From positions 1 through 34,792 of the forward strand of contig NZ_JAKSYL010000128.1 in assembly GCF_022829515.1 (NCBI RefSeq): 34,792 nucleotides of DNA, in the 5' to 3' direction. The translations under genes and the position numbers were made by a program. Below, one piece after another: positions 25,741 through 34,300 of the stretch. This DNA is from Methylobacterium sp. J-048. Lineage in GTDB: Bacteria; Pseudomonadota; Alphaproteobacteria; Rhizobiales; Beijerinckiaceae. The notes under the pieces were generated by a model. That model searched no databases and was not told the origin of the DNA. It saw only the letters and a list, made by a program, of their open reading frames with translations. The first letter of the stretch is position 1. Every line of letters begins with the position of its first letter.

Positions 25741-26244
25741 TCAGGAGCTCTCGGACGGGCGATGCAGGATCACGGTGAACCCCTCCTCCTCGGTCGGCGC
25801 CACGAAGTATTGGGCAAACAGCTCGAACTGCGCGTCCGTCACCGTGAAATCATGCGTGCCCGAAGCATTCCTTGCCCGCAGACGCGCCCTGCACACCTCA
25901 TCGGCAACGTCGAGATAATGGAGCCGATGCGCGACGCCCGCTTCCTCGAACAGGGTGCGCATCCACGCCCGACTGGCGCGAGTATTGGCGGGGAAATCCA
26001 GCACGACCGAGAGCCCGGCCCGGAGCAACTCCACCACATGCGGGCCCATCACGCTCCGCAGGCGGGTCGAATGGCGCACGTAATCGGCCAGGTCGGCCTG
26101 CTCGCCGGGATAGAGCCGGGCGAGCCAGCGATCCTCCGCCGCCACGATGGTGCCGGGATGGGCGCCGAGGCTGGCGGTCAGCGTCGATTTTCCGGCAGCG
26201 ATCTTGCCGCATACGAGATGCAGCGTCGTGTCATGAGCAGGCAT
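25741..26244 (-). CDS. P-loop ATPase/kinase-like protein
   Basis: A 167-aa protein from ATG 26244 (AAGG upstream). The Walker A motif is GKIAAGKST (13-21). A DRWLARLYPGEQADLADYVR segment follows, then VVLDFPANTRASRAWMRTLF as the Walker B-type strand, and a lid-like arginine set (CRARLRARNASGTHDF). This is the layout of small AAA_33/zeta-like kinases that phosphorylate small molecules. The substrate is unknown. A zeta toxin is not favoured, since no epsilon-like partner is adjacent. Confidence 0.8.
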   Translation of the reverse strand: MPAHDTTLHLVCGKIAAGKSTLTASLGAHPGTIVAAEDRWLARLYPGEQADLADYVRHSTRLRSVMGPHVVELLRAGLSVVLDFPANTRASRAWMRTLFEEAGVAHRLHYLDVADEVCRARLRARNASGTHDFTVTDAQFELFAQYFVAPTEEEGFTVILHRPSESS

Positions 26245-26663
26245 GGTGTTCGACCTTGGGGAGGGCGCATTGGGCGCCAAGACGTTCACGGGCGGGCAGA
26301 CCCGGCCTGACGGATCAGGCCGGGCCGTTAATTCGGCTGCGGATCGCAGCGCTCGCGCGGTGAATCGACAAGGTCATGAATGATGTCTGCCAAGTCTCGG
26401 CCGCTTTGGCTAGAGTGGCCGGGCGAGACGGGAAGGCTGCGTGGCCAGCCATCCAAGTTTTCGGATCATCAGAGGGCGTTGCGCCGGATGCGGCTCCCGC
26501 CGAATGCTCACACGACCAAGCATCTTTCCGTAAGACCGGCCGTCGATTTCTAAGGTTATACCCATAATCCAGAGTTGAATTTGCAAAAAACCCAAGCACA
26601 GCCTACGTATTTCTTGCCGGCCTCGTCTGATTCCGCCGGCGCACGACAGCTCCGCGCGGCAGG
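26245..26663. other. Intergenic region with a 10-bp hairpin
   Basis: No gene is supported. At 26301-26324 cccggcctga, a four-base loop and tcaggccggg form a perfect 10-bp stem 57 bases upstream of the P-loop gene start. A short AT-rich tract lies at 26545-26600 with a polyA run (26584-26589), probably promoter DNA for the gene at 26664. Confidence 0.5.
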
Positions 26664-27581
26664 ATGGCCATGGTTGGATCTGTGAACCGGGTGGCGGCGA
26701 TCGAGGGGCCTCAGCGGCCTGCCGGCCAGGCGCACCAATCGGCGCCCCCGCACGGGTCGGCCGATTCGAACGAGACCGTACACGGGGCCGGTCGCGGTCC
26801 CGAGCCGGATGACGCTTCACCCCTCGCCGCTTCGGAACGGTTGGGCTACGCCAAGCTGTCCCAGATCAGCAGCGTGCTGACCACCCTGGCCTCGGCGCGG
26901 ACCAGCCAGCGGGACGTCGCAGCCTTCGCTCTTCAGGAAGCCGAGCGGAAACTCCGGCGGCTCAAGGCCGAAGCCCTCGCGGCCGTGGTCTCCGGTGACA
27001 GGAAGGCGGCGGCCCTCATCGCCCAGGACCTGGCCAAGGTGGCCCGGGAGATCGCCGATATTGCCCGGGACTATGCCGCCGCAGGCGGTGAGTCGGGCTT
27101 CACGGCGGCCAGCCTCGCCGATGCCGCGGCGGCGATCGATGTGGGTGATACGGCCTCCGGACAGGAGACGATCACCTCGGAGACACCGCAAGCCACCTCG
27201 AGCGCGCCCGCGGACGATCCGGACACGGCGGCAGCACAGAGCCGTGCGGCGGCAGGTGATCCGAGCACGGCGTCACCGCATCCGACCGCCGATGACGCCG
27301 AGCAGCCCCGATCCTTGCCGGAGGACGAGGCTTATCCCGGCTCCCTTCTCCGTCACGGAGCGGGCGGTGAGGGCGACGACACCTTCGAGGCCGACGCGCG
27401 CAAGCTGCTCGAGGAGGCCGCGGCGTCGAAGCGGGCGATGGAGCGGGTCCTGTACGGCCAGCCGGTCCTGCCGGACGCCACCAGTCCGGTGATCGAGACC
27501 AGATCGGCCCTCCAGACCGGCCTCACCACGCTGGTCGCCCGGCCGAACGCGCCAAGCCGCGTCCGAGCCTGGAGGGCGTAG
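26664..27581 (+). CDS. Hypothetical hydrophilic protein, 305 aa
   Basis: An open frame from ATG 26664; the ATG two codons later has better spacing to an AGG and is an alternative. Residues about 1-55 are Pro/Gly/His-rich. A helical segment at about 60-140 reads YAKLSQISSVLTTLASARTS, EAERKLRRLKAEALAAVVSG and ELADIARDYAAAGG-like, suggesting a coiled coil. The remainder is acidic, Ser/Thr/Ala/Pro-rich and likely disordered, ending with a short helix (ARKLLEEAAASKRAMERVLY). There is no signal peptide or membrane helix. No family is recognised; codon use is normal for the window. Confidence 0.65.
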   Translation: MAMVGSVNRVAAIEGPQRPAGQAHQSAPPHGSADSNETVHGAGRGPEPDDASPLAASERLGYAKLSQISSVLTTLASARTSQRDVAAFALQEAERKLRRLKAEALAAVVSGDRKAAALIAQDLAKVAREIADIARDYAAAGGESGFTAASLADAAAAIDVGDTASGQETITSETPQATSSAPADDPDTAAAQSRAAAGDPSTASPHPTADDAEQPRSLPEDEAYPGSLLRHGAGGEGDDTFEADARKLLEEAAASKRAMERVLYGQPVLPDATSPVIETRSALQTGLTTLVARPNAPSRVRAWRA

Positions 27582-27673
27582 CGAAGGCGGATCGGTTCGG
27601 CGGCGCCAGAGCGTTTGCCGCCGAAGCGGGTACCGGTTCGGTGCTGGCGAGCGCGTCGCATCAAGGACTTGGA

Positions 27674-27714
27674 GCATCGTCCCGAAAGGCGGCTTCCGAC
27701 TTTCTGGACGATGC
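27674..27714. repeat. 41-nt palindrome, copy B
   Basis: gcatcgtcccgaaag at the left and the complementary ctttctggacgatgc at the right form a near-perfect stem. It has the same length and arms as copies A (21512) and C (28075). A weaker palindrome, around ccgaagc...ggttcgg, precedes it at 27611-27654. Confidence 0.75.
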
Positions 27715-27751
27715 ACAATCGAGATCGTAGGAAACCGCAGGATATTTTACC

Positions 27752-28003
27752 GTGGACAAGATCAATGCGACGACGGCCCATTCCTCCGCGCATCGCGCGT
27801 CCAGTGCGAGCCGCGCGGATAAGCCCGACGGCGTCGACAAGACCAGCCGGCGGGCGACCGAGAACAAGGTCGTCGAAGCCAAACTGAACCGTGACGAGCA
27901 AGCCAAAACAGTGATCGATAGCCGGCCGTCGCAGGCGCACCTGAAATTTCAGGCCTCGCTGCGTTCAACGGATACCAAGGTCGATCTCAAGACCGCGACC
28001 TGA
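27752..28003 (+). CDS. Small hydrophilic protein, 83 aa
   Basis: The frame from GTG 27752 (AGGA nine bases upstream) encodes MDKINATTAHSSAHRASSAS, continuing with Lys/Asp/Thr-rich sequence (VVEAKLNRDEQAKTVIDSR) to KVDLKTAT. It is highly charged, with no membrane segment and no recognisable domain. It is bracketed by copies B and C of the 41-nt palindrome. It is plausible but supported only by the frame and its composition. Confidence 0.5.
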   Translation: MDKINATTAHSSAHRASSASRADKPDGVDKTSRRATENKVVEAKLNRDEQAKTVIDSRPSQAHLKFQASLRSTDTKVDLKTAT

Positions 28004-28074
28004 GGCGGCCTCACCGAGATTCGGCCGGCGCGCGGTCTTGAACCCTGTTGCCAAAGGGCTCGCAATCGTTTGGA

Positions 28075-28115
28075 GCATCCCTCCGAAAGCCGGCGGCCAC
28101 CTTTCGGGACGATGC
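28075..28115. repeat. 41-nt palindrome, copy C
   Basis: gcatccctccgaaag at the left pairs with ctttcgggacgatgc at the right, apart from two mismatched positions. Third member of the family in this window; it lies 71 bases after the end of the small gene at 27752-28003 and before the argH terminator hairpin. Confidence 0.75.
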
Positions 28116-28172
28116 GCCCGTGGGGTTGGGCGGAGGAGCCTCCGAGGAGCCGTGGCTCCGCCCTGGACCCGC

Positions 28173-28191
28173 AAAAGGTCGAAGACCTTTT
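28173..28191 (-). terminator. Hairpin downstream of argH, probable terminator
   Basis: aaaaggtc (28173-28180), gaa, and gacctttt (28184-28191) form a perfect 8-bp stem with T residues at both 3' ends, so it could work in either direction. It lies 31 bases after the argH stop. A second G/C-rich palindrome (ggagcc...ggctcc) is next to it, as in other dispersed intergenic elements. Confidence 0.5.
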
Positions 28192-28222
28192 GAAACCAGG
28201 ACTTTCCACTGCGATTGAGCAC

Positions 28223-29602
28223 TCAGCCGAGCCGCTCGATCCAGCCCTGCGCCTGCGTCCGGACGTTGTCCGGCGCGGTGCCGCCGTAGCTGGTGCGGCT
28301 GGCCACCGAGTTCGCGACCCCGAGCACGGCGTAGACCGCATCGGTGATGCGCGGCTCGGCTTCCTGCATCTCGGCGAGCGACAGCGCCTCCAGCCCGACG
28401 CCCTTGGCCGAGGCCGCGCCGACCAGCCGGCCGGTGACGTGGTGGGCCTGGCGGAACGGCAGGCCGAGCTCGCGCACCAGCCAGTCGGCGAGGTCCGTGG
28501 CGGTGGCGTAGCCGGAGCCGGCGGCTTGGCTGAGCACCGCGGCGTTGGGCTCCAGGTCCTTCACCATGCCGGTCATGGCCGCCAGGCACAGGGACAGGGC
28601 CTGGAGGGCGTCGAACGTGCCCTCCTTGTCCTCCTGCATGTCCTTGGAATAGGCGAGCGGCAGCCCCTTCATCACCACCAGAAGGCCGGTGAGCGCGCCG
28701 ATGATCCGGCCGGACTTGGCCCGCACCAGCTCGGCCGCGTCGGGGTTGCGCTTCTGCGGCATGATCGACGAGCCGGTGGTGTAGCCGTCCGACAGCTTGA
28801 CGAAGTTGAACTGCGCCGAGGTCCAGACCACCAGTTCCTCGGCGAAGCGGGAGAGATGCACCGCGCAGATCGAGGCGGCGGCGAGCGATTCCAGGGCGAA
28901 ATCGCGGTCGGCCACCGAATCCAGGGAGTTCGCGGTCGGCCGGTCGAAGCCGAGCGCCGCCGCAGTGGCGTGCCGGTCGATCGGGAAGGAGGTGCCGGCG
29001 AGCGCCGCGGCGCCGAGCGGGCATTCGTTGAGCCGCGCCCTTGCGTCGCGGAACCGGCCGCGGTCCCGGGCCAGCATCTCGACATAGGCCAGGCAATGGT
29101 GGCCGAAGGTGACCGGCTGGGCCGACTGAAGGTGGGTGAAGCCCGGCATCACCGTGCCGGCATGCTTGAGCGCGGTCTCGGCCAAGGCCCGTTGCAGGTC
29201 GGCGGCCTGCTGGTCGAGGGAATCGAGGGTGTCGCGCACCCACAGCTTCATGTCGGTGGCGACCTGGTCGTTGCGCGAGCGCGCCGTGTGCAAGCGCCCG
29301 GCCGCCGGGCCGACGATCTCGGTGAGCCGGCTCTCCACCGACATGTGGATGTCCTCGAGCTCGCGCTTGAACACGAAGCGCCCAGCCTCGATCTCGTCGC
29401 GCACGGACTTGAGCCCGGCCTCGATCGCGGCCACATCGTCTGCCGGAAGGATGCCGGCTGCGCCGAGCATCGCCACATGCGCCAGCGAGCCGCGGATATC
29501 CTGGGGCGCGAGGCGCTTGTCGAATCCGATGGAGGCGTTGATCTCCTCCATGATCTCCGCCGGGCCGCTGGCAAAGCGGCCGCCCCACATCCGGTTGCTC
29601 AT
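28223..29602 (-). CDS. argH: Argininosuccinate lyase
   Basis: Splits argininosuccinate to arginine and fumarate, the last step of arginine synthesis. The 459-aa protein is full length. HTARSRNDQ (105-113), [14 protein letters not shown] (about 156-169) and the superfamily signature [11 protein letters not shown] (277-287) are intact. It is divergent from the TlpA-like gene with 42 bases between start codons, so their promoters share that space. Confidence 0.97.
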   Translation of the reverse strand: MSNRMWGGRFASGPAEIMEEINASIGFDKRLAPQDIRGSLAHVAMLGAAGILPADDVAAIEAGLKSVRDEIEAGRFVFKRELEDIHMSVESRLTEIVGPAAGRLHTARSRNDQVATDMKLWVRDTLDSLDQQAADLQRALAETALKHAGTVMPGFTHLQSAQPVTFGHHCLAYVEMLARDRGRFRDARARLNECPLGAAALAGTSFPIDRHATAAALGFDRPTANSLDSVADRDFALESLAAASICAVHLSRFAEELVVWTSAQFNFVKLSDGYTTGSSIMPQKRNPDAAELVRAKSGRIIGALTGLLVVMKGLPLAYSKDMQEDKEGTFDALQALSLCLAAMTGMVKDLEPNAAVLSQAAGSGYATATDLADWLVRELGLPFRQAHHVTGRLVGAASAKGVGLEALSLAEMQEAEPRITDAVYAVLGVANSVASRTSYGGTAPDNVRTQAQGWIERLG

Positions 29603-29644
29603 GTCGATCCTTCCGCGCCCTGAACGTCTCGGCAGGCAAGCCTG

Positions 29645-30286
29645 ATGCCCGGCCGCACCACTCTGATGGCCGGCGCGGGCCTCGCCGCGCTCGCCGTCCT
29701 CGGGACCGCCCTATACGGGAGCGGTCTCCTGCCCGGCAACACGGGCGCGGCGTCCCAGCCCTGCGCGGGCGCCGCGTCGGCCCTCGCCCGGGTCGATGCG
29801 GCCGCCAAGGGCGAGGTCGCGGGCATGCAGGCCGTGAAGCCGGCGCGGCCCGCGCCCGAGATCCGGTTCAAGGGTCCGAACGGCGCAGAGACCGGGCTGT
29901 CCGACCTCAAGGGCCGGCTGCTGCTGGTCAATCTCTGGGCGACCTGGTGCGCCCCCTGCAAGGCCGAGATGCCGGCGCTCGACCGCCTCCAGGCGGAACT
30001 CGGCGGCCCGGATTTCGCCGTCGTGGCGATCAACGTCGACACCCGCAATCTCGACAAGCCGCCGGACTGGCTGAAGCAGGCCGGCATCCACGCCCTCGCC
30101 TTCTACGCCGATCCGGGCGGCCGCGTGCTGCCCGCGATCCAGCGCGACACCCAATCCCCCGGCCTGCCGACCACGCTGCTGATCGACGCGCAGGGCTGCA
30201 CGATCGGCGTGATGAAGGGCCCGGCCGCCTGGTCGAGCCCGGACGGGCTGGGGTTGATCCGCGCGGTTTTGGGAAAGGTGTCGTGA
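29645..30286 (+). CDS. tlpA: TlpA-like periplasmic thiol:disulfide oxidoreductase
   Basis: A membrane-anchored thioredoxin-fold reductant of the TlpA/ResA type. The 213-aa protein has an N-terminal uncleaved helix (about 7-29), a linker with a cysteine (QPC), then the domain beginning PAPEIRF. The active site is WATWCAPC, with Cys102 and Cys105. The cis-Pro loop [12 protein letters not shown] and the [20 protein letters not shown] insertion are typical. Members reduce apocytochrome c or the Sco/CuA assembly site; which one cannot be told here. The argH-tlpA divergent pair is common in alphaproteobacteria. Confidence 0.92.
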   Translation: MPGRTTLMAGAGLAALAVLGTALYGSGLLPGNTGAASQPCAGAASALARVDAAAKGEVAGMQAVKPARPAPEIRFKGPNGAETGLSDLKGRLLLVNLWATWCAPCKAEMPALDRLQAELGGPDFAVVAINVDTRNLDKPPDWLKQAGIHALAFYADPGGRVLPAIQRDTQSPGLPTTLLIDAQGCTIGVMKGPAAWSSPDGLGLIRAVLGKVS

Positions 30287-30290
30287 AGAC

Positions 30291-30863
30291 TCAGTCGCGC
30301 TCGTAGGCGAGGAACCGCCCCTCCGGCGCCAGTTGCTGGATGAGATCGAAATCCTCCCGATTGGCGGTCAGGACCGGAATGCCGGCACGGGCAGCGGTGA
30401 GGAAGATCAGCGCGTCGGCGAGACAGGCTGCACGCTGGTGGCTCTGATAGCCCTGGAGGCGCGCCAGGGTTCCGGCGACGAGACCGGCATCCGCAAAGAT
30501 CTGCGCGTCGGGCGTCAGCAAGCGCGTGTCCGGCATCCGGGCGAAGAGTTCGGCATAGTGATCGCGCAACGCCGCCCAGTTCGGTCCGCGCGGGTCGGCG
30601 GCGGCGACCCCGACCGCCAGTTCTGCGAGGGCGACCGCGCAGTGGAACAGCAAGGCGCGCTCGATGCAGCGCTGCAGGGCCTCAGGCAGTCGGCCGGCCG
30701 CGCTGTGGATATAGACGCAAGTGTCGAGGACGAGGGCCAGGGGCGCCGCTTCGTCGATGGCCGTCCAATCATCTGCCCGTTCGGGGCGCGGCCGCGGGAC
30801 GAGGCGGGCACTTCGCTTGTCCGGCTTACGCCGCCGAAGCGTGCCGCGCAGATCCACGCTCAA
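30291..30863 (-). CDS. VapC-like PIN domain ribonuclease toxin
   Basis: A 190-aa PIN domain protein. The acidic site is complete: LVLDTCVYIHS (Asp47), AELAVG (Glu81), LADALIFLTA (Asp150) and NREDFD (Asp171). The first 40 residues are an unusual basic extension (SVDLRGTLRRRKPDKRSARL and VPRPRPERADDW), since most VapC proteins reach the first Asp within about ten residues. It starts at TTG 30863, overlapping the antitoxin stop by four bases (TTGA); a GTG two codons in is possible. VapC toxins cleave tRNA or rRNA; the target here is unknown. Confidence 0.85.
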   Translation of the reverse strand: MSVDLRGTLRRRKPDKRSARLVPRPRPERADDWTAIDEAAPLALVLDTCVYIHSAAGRLPEALQRCIERALLFHCAVALAELAVGVAAADPRGPNWAALRDHYAELFARMPDTRLLTPDAQIFADAGLVAGTLARLQGYQSHQRAACLADALIFLTAARAGIPVLTANREDFDLIQQLAPEGRFLAYERD

Positions 30864-31171
30864 CGCGAGCCGGTATCGAGATCGTGGTCCGGTCCGAGCC
30901 GTCCCGCTGTGCGGCCGAGGAAATCCGCGACCGGATCGGACTGCGCGAGGAGCGCCAGGGCGACCATGCCGAGTTCGGTCGTCGACGTGATGCCCGCCTC
31001 GCGCTTGGCGGCCTCCACCAGAGCAGGCGGCGCACGGAAGCTGACATGCTCGGACGTGTCGCCGTCGAGCAGCCCGGCGCGCCGTGCCTCCTCCAGCACG
31101 GCGGCCTGGATCCGTGCGGCTGGCCGCGGCGTCCGCGTCCGTTGGGCGGATGTGATTTTCGGCACAGCCAT
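30860..31171 (-). CDS. Antitoxin of the VapBC-like pair
   Basis: A 103-aa protein from ATG 31171, with GGAGG seven bases upstream. A basic N-terminus (MAVPKITSAQRTRTPRPAAR) is followed by HVSFRAPPALVEAAKREAGI and TSTTELGMVALALLAQSDPV, an RHH-like strand-helix-helix in the middle, and an acidic end that would contact the toxin. It overlaps the toxin by four bases. The perfect palindrome CCAACGTTGG in the upstream region is a candidate operator. The antitoxin class is an inference from the partner and layout. Confidence 0.75.
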   Translation of the reverse strand: MAVPKITSAQRTRTPRPAARIQAAVLEEARRAGLLDGDTSEHVSFRAPPALVEAAKREAGITSTTELGMVALALLAQSDPVADFLGRTAGRLGPDHDLDTGSR

Positions 31172-31208
31172 GTCTGCACCTCCGACTCTCGAATGGCAGC
31201 AGGATAGC

Positions 31209-31218
31209 CCAACGTTGG
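31209..31218. promoter_or_regulatory. Palindrome CCAACGTTGG, candidate operator
   Basis: A perfect 10-bp palindrome 38 bases upstream of the antitoxin start, next to a TATCCT -10-like hexamer on the minus strand. Position fits autoregulation of the toxin-antitoxin pair; it also lies in the leader of nhaA on the other strand. Confidence 0.4.
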
Positions 31219-31282
31219 ATACGCGGACAGATGGCTCACCGCCCCTTGCCCCCGCCCCCGAACCACGCCAAGCCTGCACCCC

Positions 31283-32488
31283 ATGAAGCCGCCCCCGCCC
31301 CCCGGCCGCGCTCCGCAGGCTCGGGGCCGGCGCCCGCTCTCGGCCATCCGCGCGATGCTGGCGAGCGAGGCGGCGGGCGGGCTGATCCTGATGGCCGCCG
31401 CGGCGCTGGCGCTGGTCGTGGCCAACGGGCCGTTCGCCGAGACTTACGCGCACGCGCTCCACGCCGCGCTCGGGCCGATGAGCGTGCAGCACTGGATCAA
31501 CGACGGCCTGATGGCCGGGTTCTTCCTGCTGGTCGGGCTGGAGATCAAGCGCGAGGCGCTCGACGGGCGGCTGCGCACCTGGCCGGACCGGGTGCTGCCC
31601 GGCATCGCGGCGTTCGGCGGCATGGCGATGCCGGCCCTGGTCTACGCGGCGGCCAATCTCGGCGCCGGGACCCTGCACGGCTGGGCGATCCCGGCGGCGA
31701 CCGACATCGCCTTCGCGCTTGGCGTGCTGGCGCTGCTCGGCAAGCGGGTGCCGGTTTCCCTGAAAATCTTCCTGAGCGCCGTGGCCATCGTCGACGATCT
31801 CGGCGCCGTGGTGGTGATCGCGCTGTTCTACGGCTCCGGCCTCGATGCCGGGATGCTGGGGCTGGCGGCCCTCGTGCTCGCCAGCCTCTACGGCCTCAAC
31901 CGGGCGGGCGTGACCCGGCTGTCCGTCTACCTGCTGCTCGGCCTGGCGCTGTGGGTGCTGGTGCTGCGCTCCGGGATCCACGCCACGGTGGCCGGCGTGC
32001 TGCTGGCCTTCACGATCCCGATCCGGGTCAGCCCCGGCCGATCGGAGGCGGCGGATTCGCCGCTCCACCAGCTGGAGCACGGGCTGGCGCCCTGGATCAC
32101 CTTCCTGGTGGTCCCGGTCTTCGGCTTCGCCAATGCCGGCGTGGACCTGACCGGCCTGACCCTCGACGCCCTGCTCCAGCCGGTGACGCTCGGCATCGCC
32201 GCGGGGTTGTTCCTGGGCAAGCAGGCCGGCGTCTTCGCCAGCCTGCGGCTCGCCGTCGCGCTCGGATGGGCGCAGCGCCCGGCCGGAGCCGGCTGGGGAC
32301 AGGTCTACGGCGTGGCGGTGCTGTGCGGGATCGGCTTCACCATGAGCCTGTTCATCGGCGGCCTCGCCTTCGCGGACCCGCAGCACGAGACCGCGGTGAA
32401 GCTCGGGGTGCTGGCAGGCTCGGCCCTCTCGGGGCTCGCCGGGGCGGCGATTCTCCTGGTAGTCCCGCGCTCCGAGGGAATCCGGTAG
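31283..32488 (+). CDS. nhaA: Na+/H+ antiporter NhaA
   Basis: An inner-membrane antiporter that exports Na+ (or Li+) in exchange for protons. The 401-aa protein has about twelve helices after a short Pro/Arg-rich N-terminus. Key residues are present: ATDIAFALG with Asp141, AIVDDLGA with Asp171 and Asp172 (the ion site, matching Asp163/Asp164 of E. coli), [11 protein letters not shown], and the Lys in [11 protein letters not shown]. The upstream ribosome binding site is weak. It is divergent from the toxin-antitoxin pair and 54 bases from the carbamoyltransferase. Confidence 0.96.
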   Translation: MKPPPPPGRAPQARGRRPLSAIRAMLASEAAGGLILMAAAALALVVANGPFAETYAHALHAALGPMSVQHWINDGLMAGFFLLVGLEIKREALDGRLRTWPDRVLPGIAAFGGMAMPALVYAAANLGAGTLHGWAIPAATDIAFALGVLALLGKRVPVSLKIFLSAVAIVDDLGAVVVIALFYGSGLDAGMLGLAALVLASLYGLNRAGVTRLSVYLLLGLALWVLVLRSGIHATVAGVLLAFTIPIRVSPGRSEAADSPLHQLEHGLAPWITFLVVPVFGFANAGVDLTGLTLDALLQPVTLGIAAGLFLGKQAGVFASLRLAVALGWAQRPAGAGWGQVYGVAVLCGIGFTMSLFIGGLAFADPQHETAVKLGVLAGSALSGLAGAAILLVVPRSEGIR

Positions 32489-32542
32489 CCGCCGCGCCCG
32501 GTCGGGCTCCGTCGCGCGGGAAAATGCGCTACCTGCCTCGTC

Positions 32543-34300
32543 ATGCGCTTCTATCTCGGCCTCGCCACCACCTTCCACGATCCGGCGCTCGCCCTCGTCG
32601 GGCCGGACGGCACCGTGCTGTTCGCCGAGGCCGCGGAGCGGTTCCTCCAGGTCAAGCGCGCCCCGAACTGCGAGCCGGACAATCCGGCCCGGATGGCCGT
32701 GCTGCTCCGGGACTTCGTTCCGCCCGGCTCGGAGATCGTCGTCGCCTCGTCCTGGGGGCCGCAATTCACCGACTTCCTGCGCGGGCAGGCGGGGGCCGGC
32801 GCCTTCGACCTGATGGCGCTGGCCGCCCACACCACGGCACTCAACCGCTCGTTCGTGCCGGAGCAGGCGGAGCGGGTGTTCATCGCCGACCTGCACGCCG
32901 CCCAGGCGCGGGCCGGCCACGGCACCCTGCTGGCCCTCATGCAGGAGGCCCGTGCCACCGGCGCGGCGCCGCGCGCAACCGTCGCGGGGCAGCGGCGCTA
33001 CCCGCACCATCTCTGCCACGCCGCCTACGGGCTCTGGGGCAGCCCGTTCGACGAGGCCACCGCCCTGGTGGTCGACGGCATGGGCGAGACCGGCGCGGCG
33101 GCGCTCTACCGGCTGCAGAACGGCCGGATCACGGAGCTGCGCCGCCACCGCGGGCGCGGGTCGCTGGGCTTCCTGTACGGGCTGATCACCGATCTCGCCG
33201 GCTTCGACCAGGTGAAGGGCGAGGAATGGAAGATCATGGGGCTCGCCCCCTACGGGAGCCCCGATCCGGACCTCGCCGCCCTGCTGGCCCGCCTCTGCAC
33301 GGTCGAGAGCGGGCGCCTGCGCTTCGCCGAGGCCGCCACGATCCAGGCGGTCGCCGCCGAGATCCGCGCCCGCCGCCCGGCGGATGCCGAGGAGACCGGC
33401 TGGGCCGACGTCGCCCGCTGCGGCCAGGACTTTTTCGGGACTCTAATGGATGTGCTCGTGGCCGAGGCAGCCGCCCTCGGCCCCTCCGAAAACCTCGTGA
33501 TCGCGGGCGGGTGCGGGCTCAACTCCTCGTATAACGGCCGGGTGCTCGGCCGCTCCGGGTTCACCCGGCTGCACGTGCCCTCGGCGCCGGCCGACGACGG
33601 CAACGCGGTCGGCGCCGCCTGGCTGGCCTACGCGGAGGATAATCCGGGCTGGGCCGGCCCGCCCCCCGGGCAGCGCCCGCTCTCGCCGTATCTCGGCTCC
33701 CGGGTCTCGACCACCGCGATGGAGCGGCTGGCCGAGCAGGAGCCGCGGGCCAAGCGCGTCGGCCACGCGGAGGCGACCCGGGCCGCCGCACGGATCCTGG
33801 CCGCGGGCGGGTTGGTGGGCTGGGTGCAGGGCCGGGCCGAGTTCGGCCCCCGGGCGCTCGGCAACCGCTCGATCCTGGCCGACCCGCGGCCGGAGGGCGC
33901 CAAGGACGCGCTCAACGCCAAGGTGAAGTACCGCGAGGCGTTCCGGCCGTTCGCGCCCTCGATCCTGGCCGAGGCCGGGCCGGACTGGTTCGAGGCCTAC
34001 GCCGACAGCCCGTACATGGAGCGCACGCTGGTCTGGCGCGAGCCGGTTCGCGCCCGGGTGCCGGCGGTGGTCCACCAGGACGGCACCGGCCGGCTCCAGA
34101 GCGTCACGGCCGAGCGCAACCCGGCCTACGCGGCCCTGATCGCCGCCTTCGCGGACATCACCGGGGTGCCGATCCTGCTCAACACCAGCTTCAACGTGAT
34201 GGGCAAGCCGATCCTCGACAGTGCGGAGGACGCGATCCTGATGTTCTACACCACCGGCCTCGACGCCCTCGTGGTCGAGGATTGGCTGGTGGTGAAATAG
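32543..34300 (+). CDS. Carbamoyltransferase (NodU/CmcH family)
   Basis: A 585-aa enzyme that moves a carbamoyl group from carbamoyl phosphate onto a hydroxyl. The N-terminal Kae1-like half starts FYLGLATTFHDPALALV and contains RRYPHHLCHAAYG (about 152-164), VVDGMGETGAA, GEEWKIMGLAPYG and GGCGLNSSYNGR (about 320). The C-terminal YrdC-like half contains GRAEFGPRALGNRS (about 429) and NTSFNVMGKPI (about 546). These are the two active sites of TobZ-type enzymes (carbamoyl-AMP formation, then transfer). Relatives act on sugars, antibiotics or Nod factors. No sugar, antibiotic or nod gene is in view, so the acceptor is unknown. Its stop codon touches a long inverted repeat. Confidence 0.9.
   Translation: MRFYLGLATTFHDPALALVGPDGTVLFAEAAERFLQVKRAPNCEPDNPARMAVLLRDFVPPGSEIVVASSWGPQFTDFLRGQAGAGAFDLMALAAHTTALNRSFVPEQAERVFIADLHAAQARAGHGTLLALMQEARATGAAPRATVAGQRRYPHHLCHAAYGLWGSPFDEATALVVDGMGETGAAALYRLQNGRITELRRHRGRGSLGFLYGLITDLAGFDQVKGEEWKIMGLAPYGSPDPDLAALLARLCTVESGRLRFAEAATIQAVAAEIRARRPADAEETGWADVARCGQDFFGTLMDVLVAEAAALGPSENLVIAGGCGLNSSYNGRVLGRSGFTRLHVPSAPADDGNAVGAAWLAYAEDNPGWAGPPPGQRPLSPYLGSRVSTTAMERLAEQEPRAKRVGHAEATRAAARILAAGGLVGWVQGRAEFGPRALGNRSILADPRPEGAKDALNAKVKYREAFRPFAPSILAEAGPDWFEAYADSPYMERTLVWREPVRARVPAVVHQDGTGRLQSVTAERNPAYAALIAAFADITGVPILLNTSFNVMGKPILDSAEDAILMFYTTGLDALVVEDWLVVK

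Noticed and set aside
26315..26820. Overlapping minus-strand frames upstream of the 305-aa protein gene
   Set aside because: They cross the AT-rich tract and the start region of the plus-strand gene, contain no recognisable motif and have no ribosome binding site.
30860..33148. 762-codon minus-strand frame opposite nhaA and the carbamoyltransferase
   Set aside because: Only the last 103 codons, from the ATG at 31171, are supported (the antitoxin). The remainder is the antisense shadow of two genes with clear family motifs.
31231..33534. 767-codon plus-strand frame through nhaA and the carbamoyltransferase
   Set aside because: It is a shifted frame across two real genes. The translation is Arg/Gly/Ala repeats with no domain.
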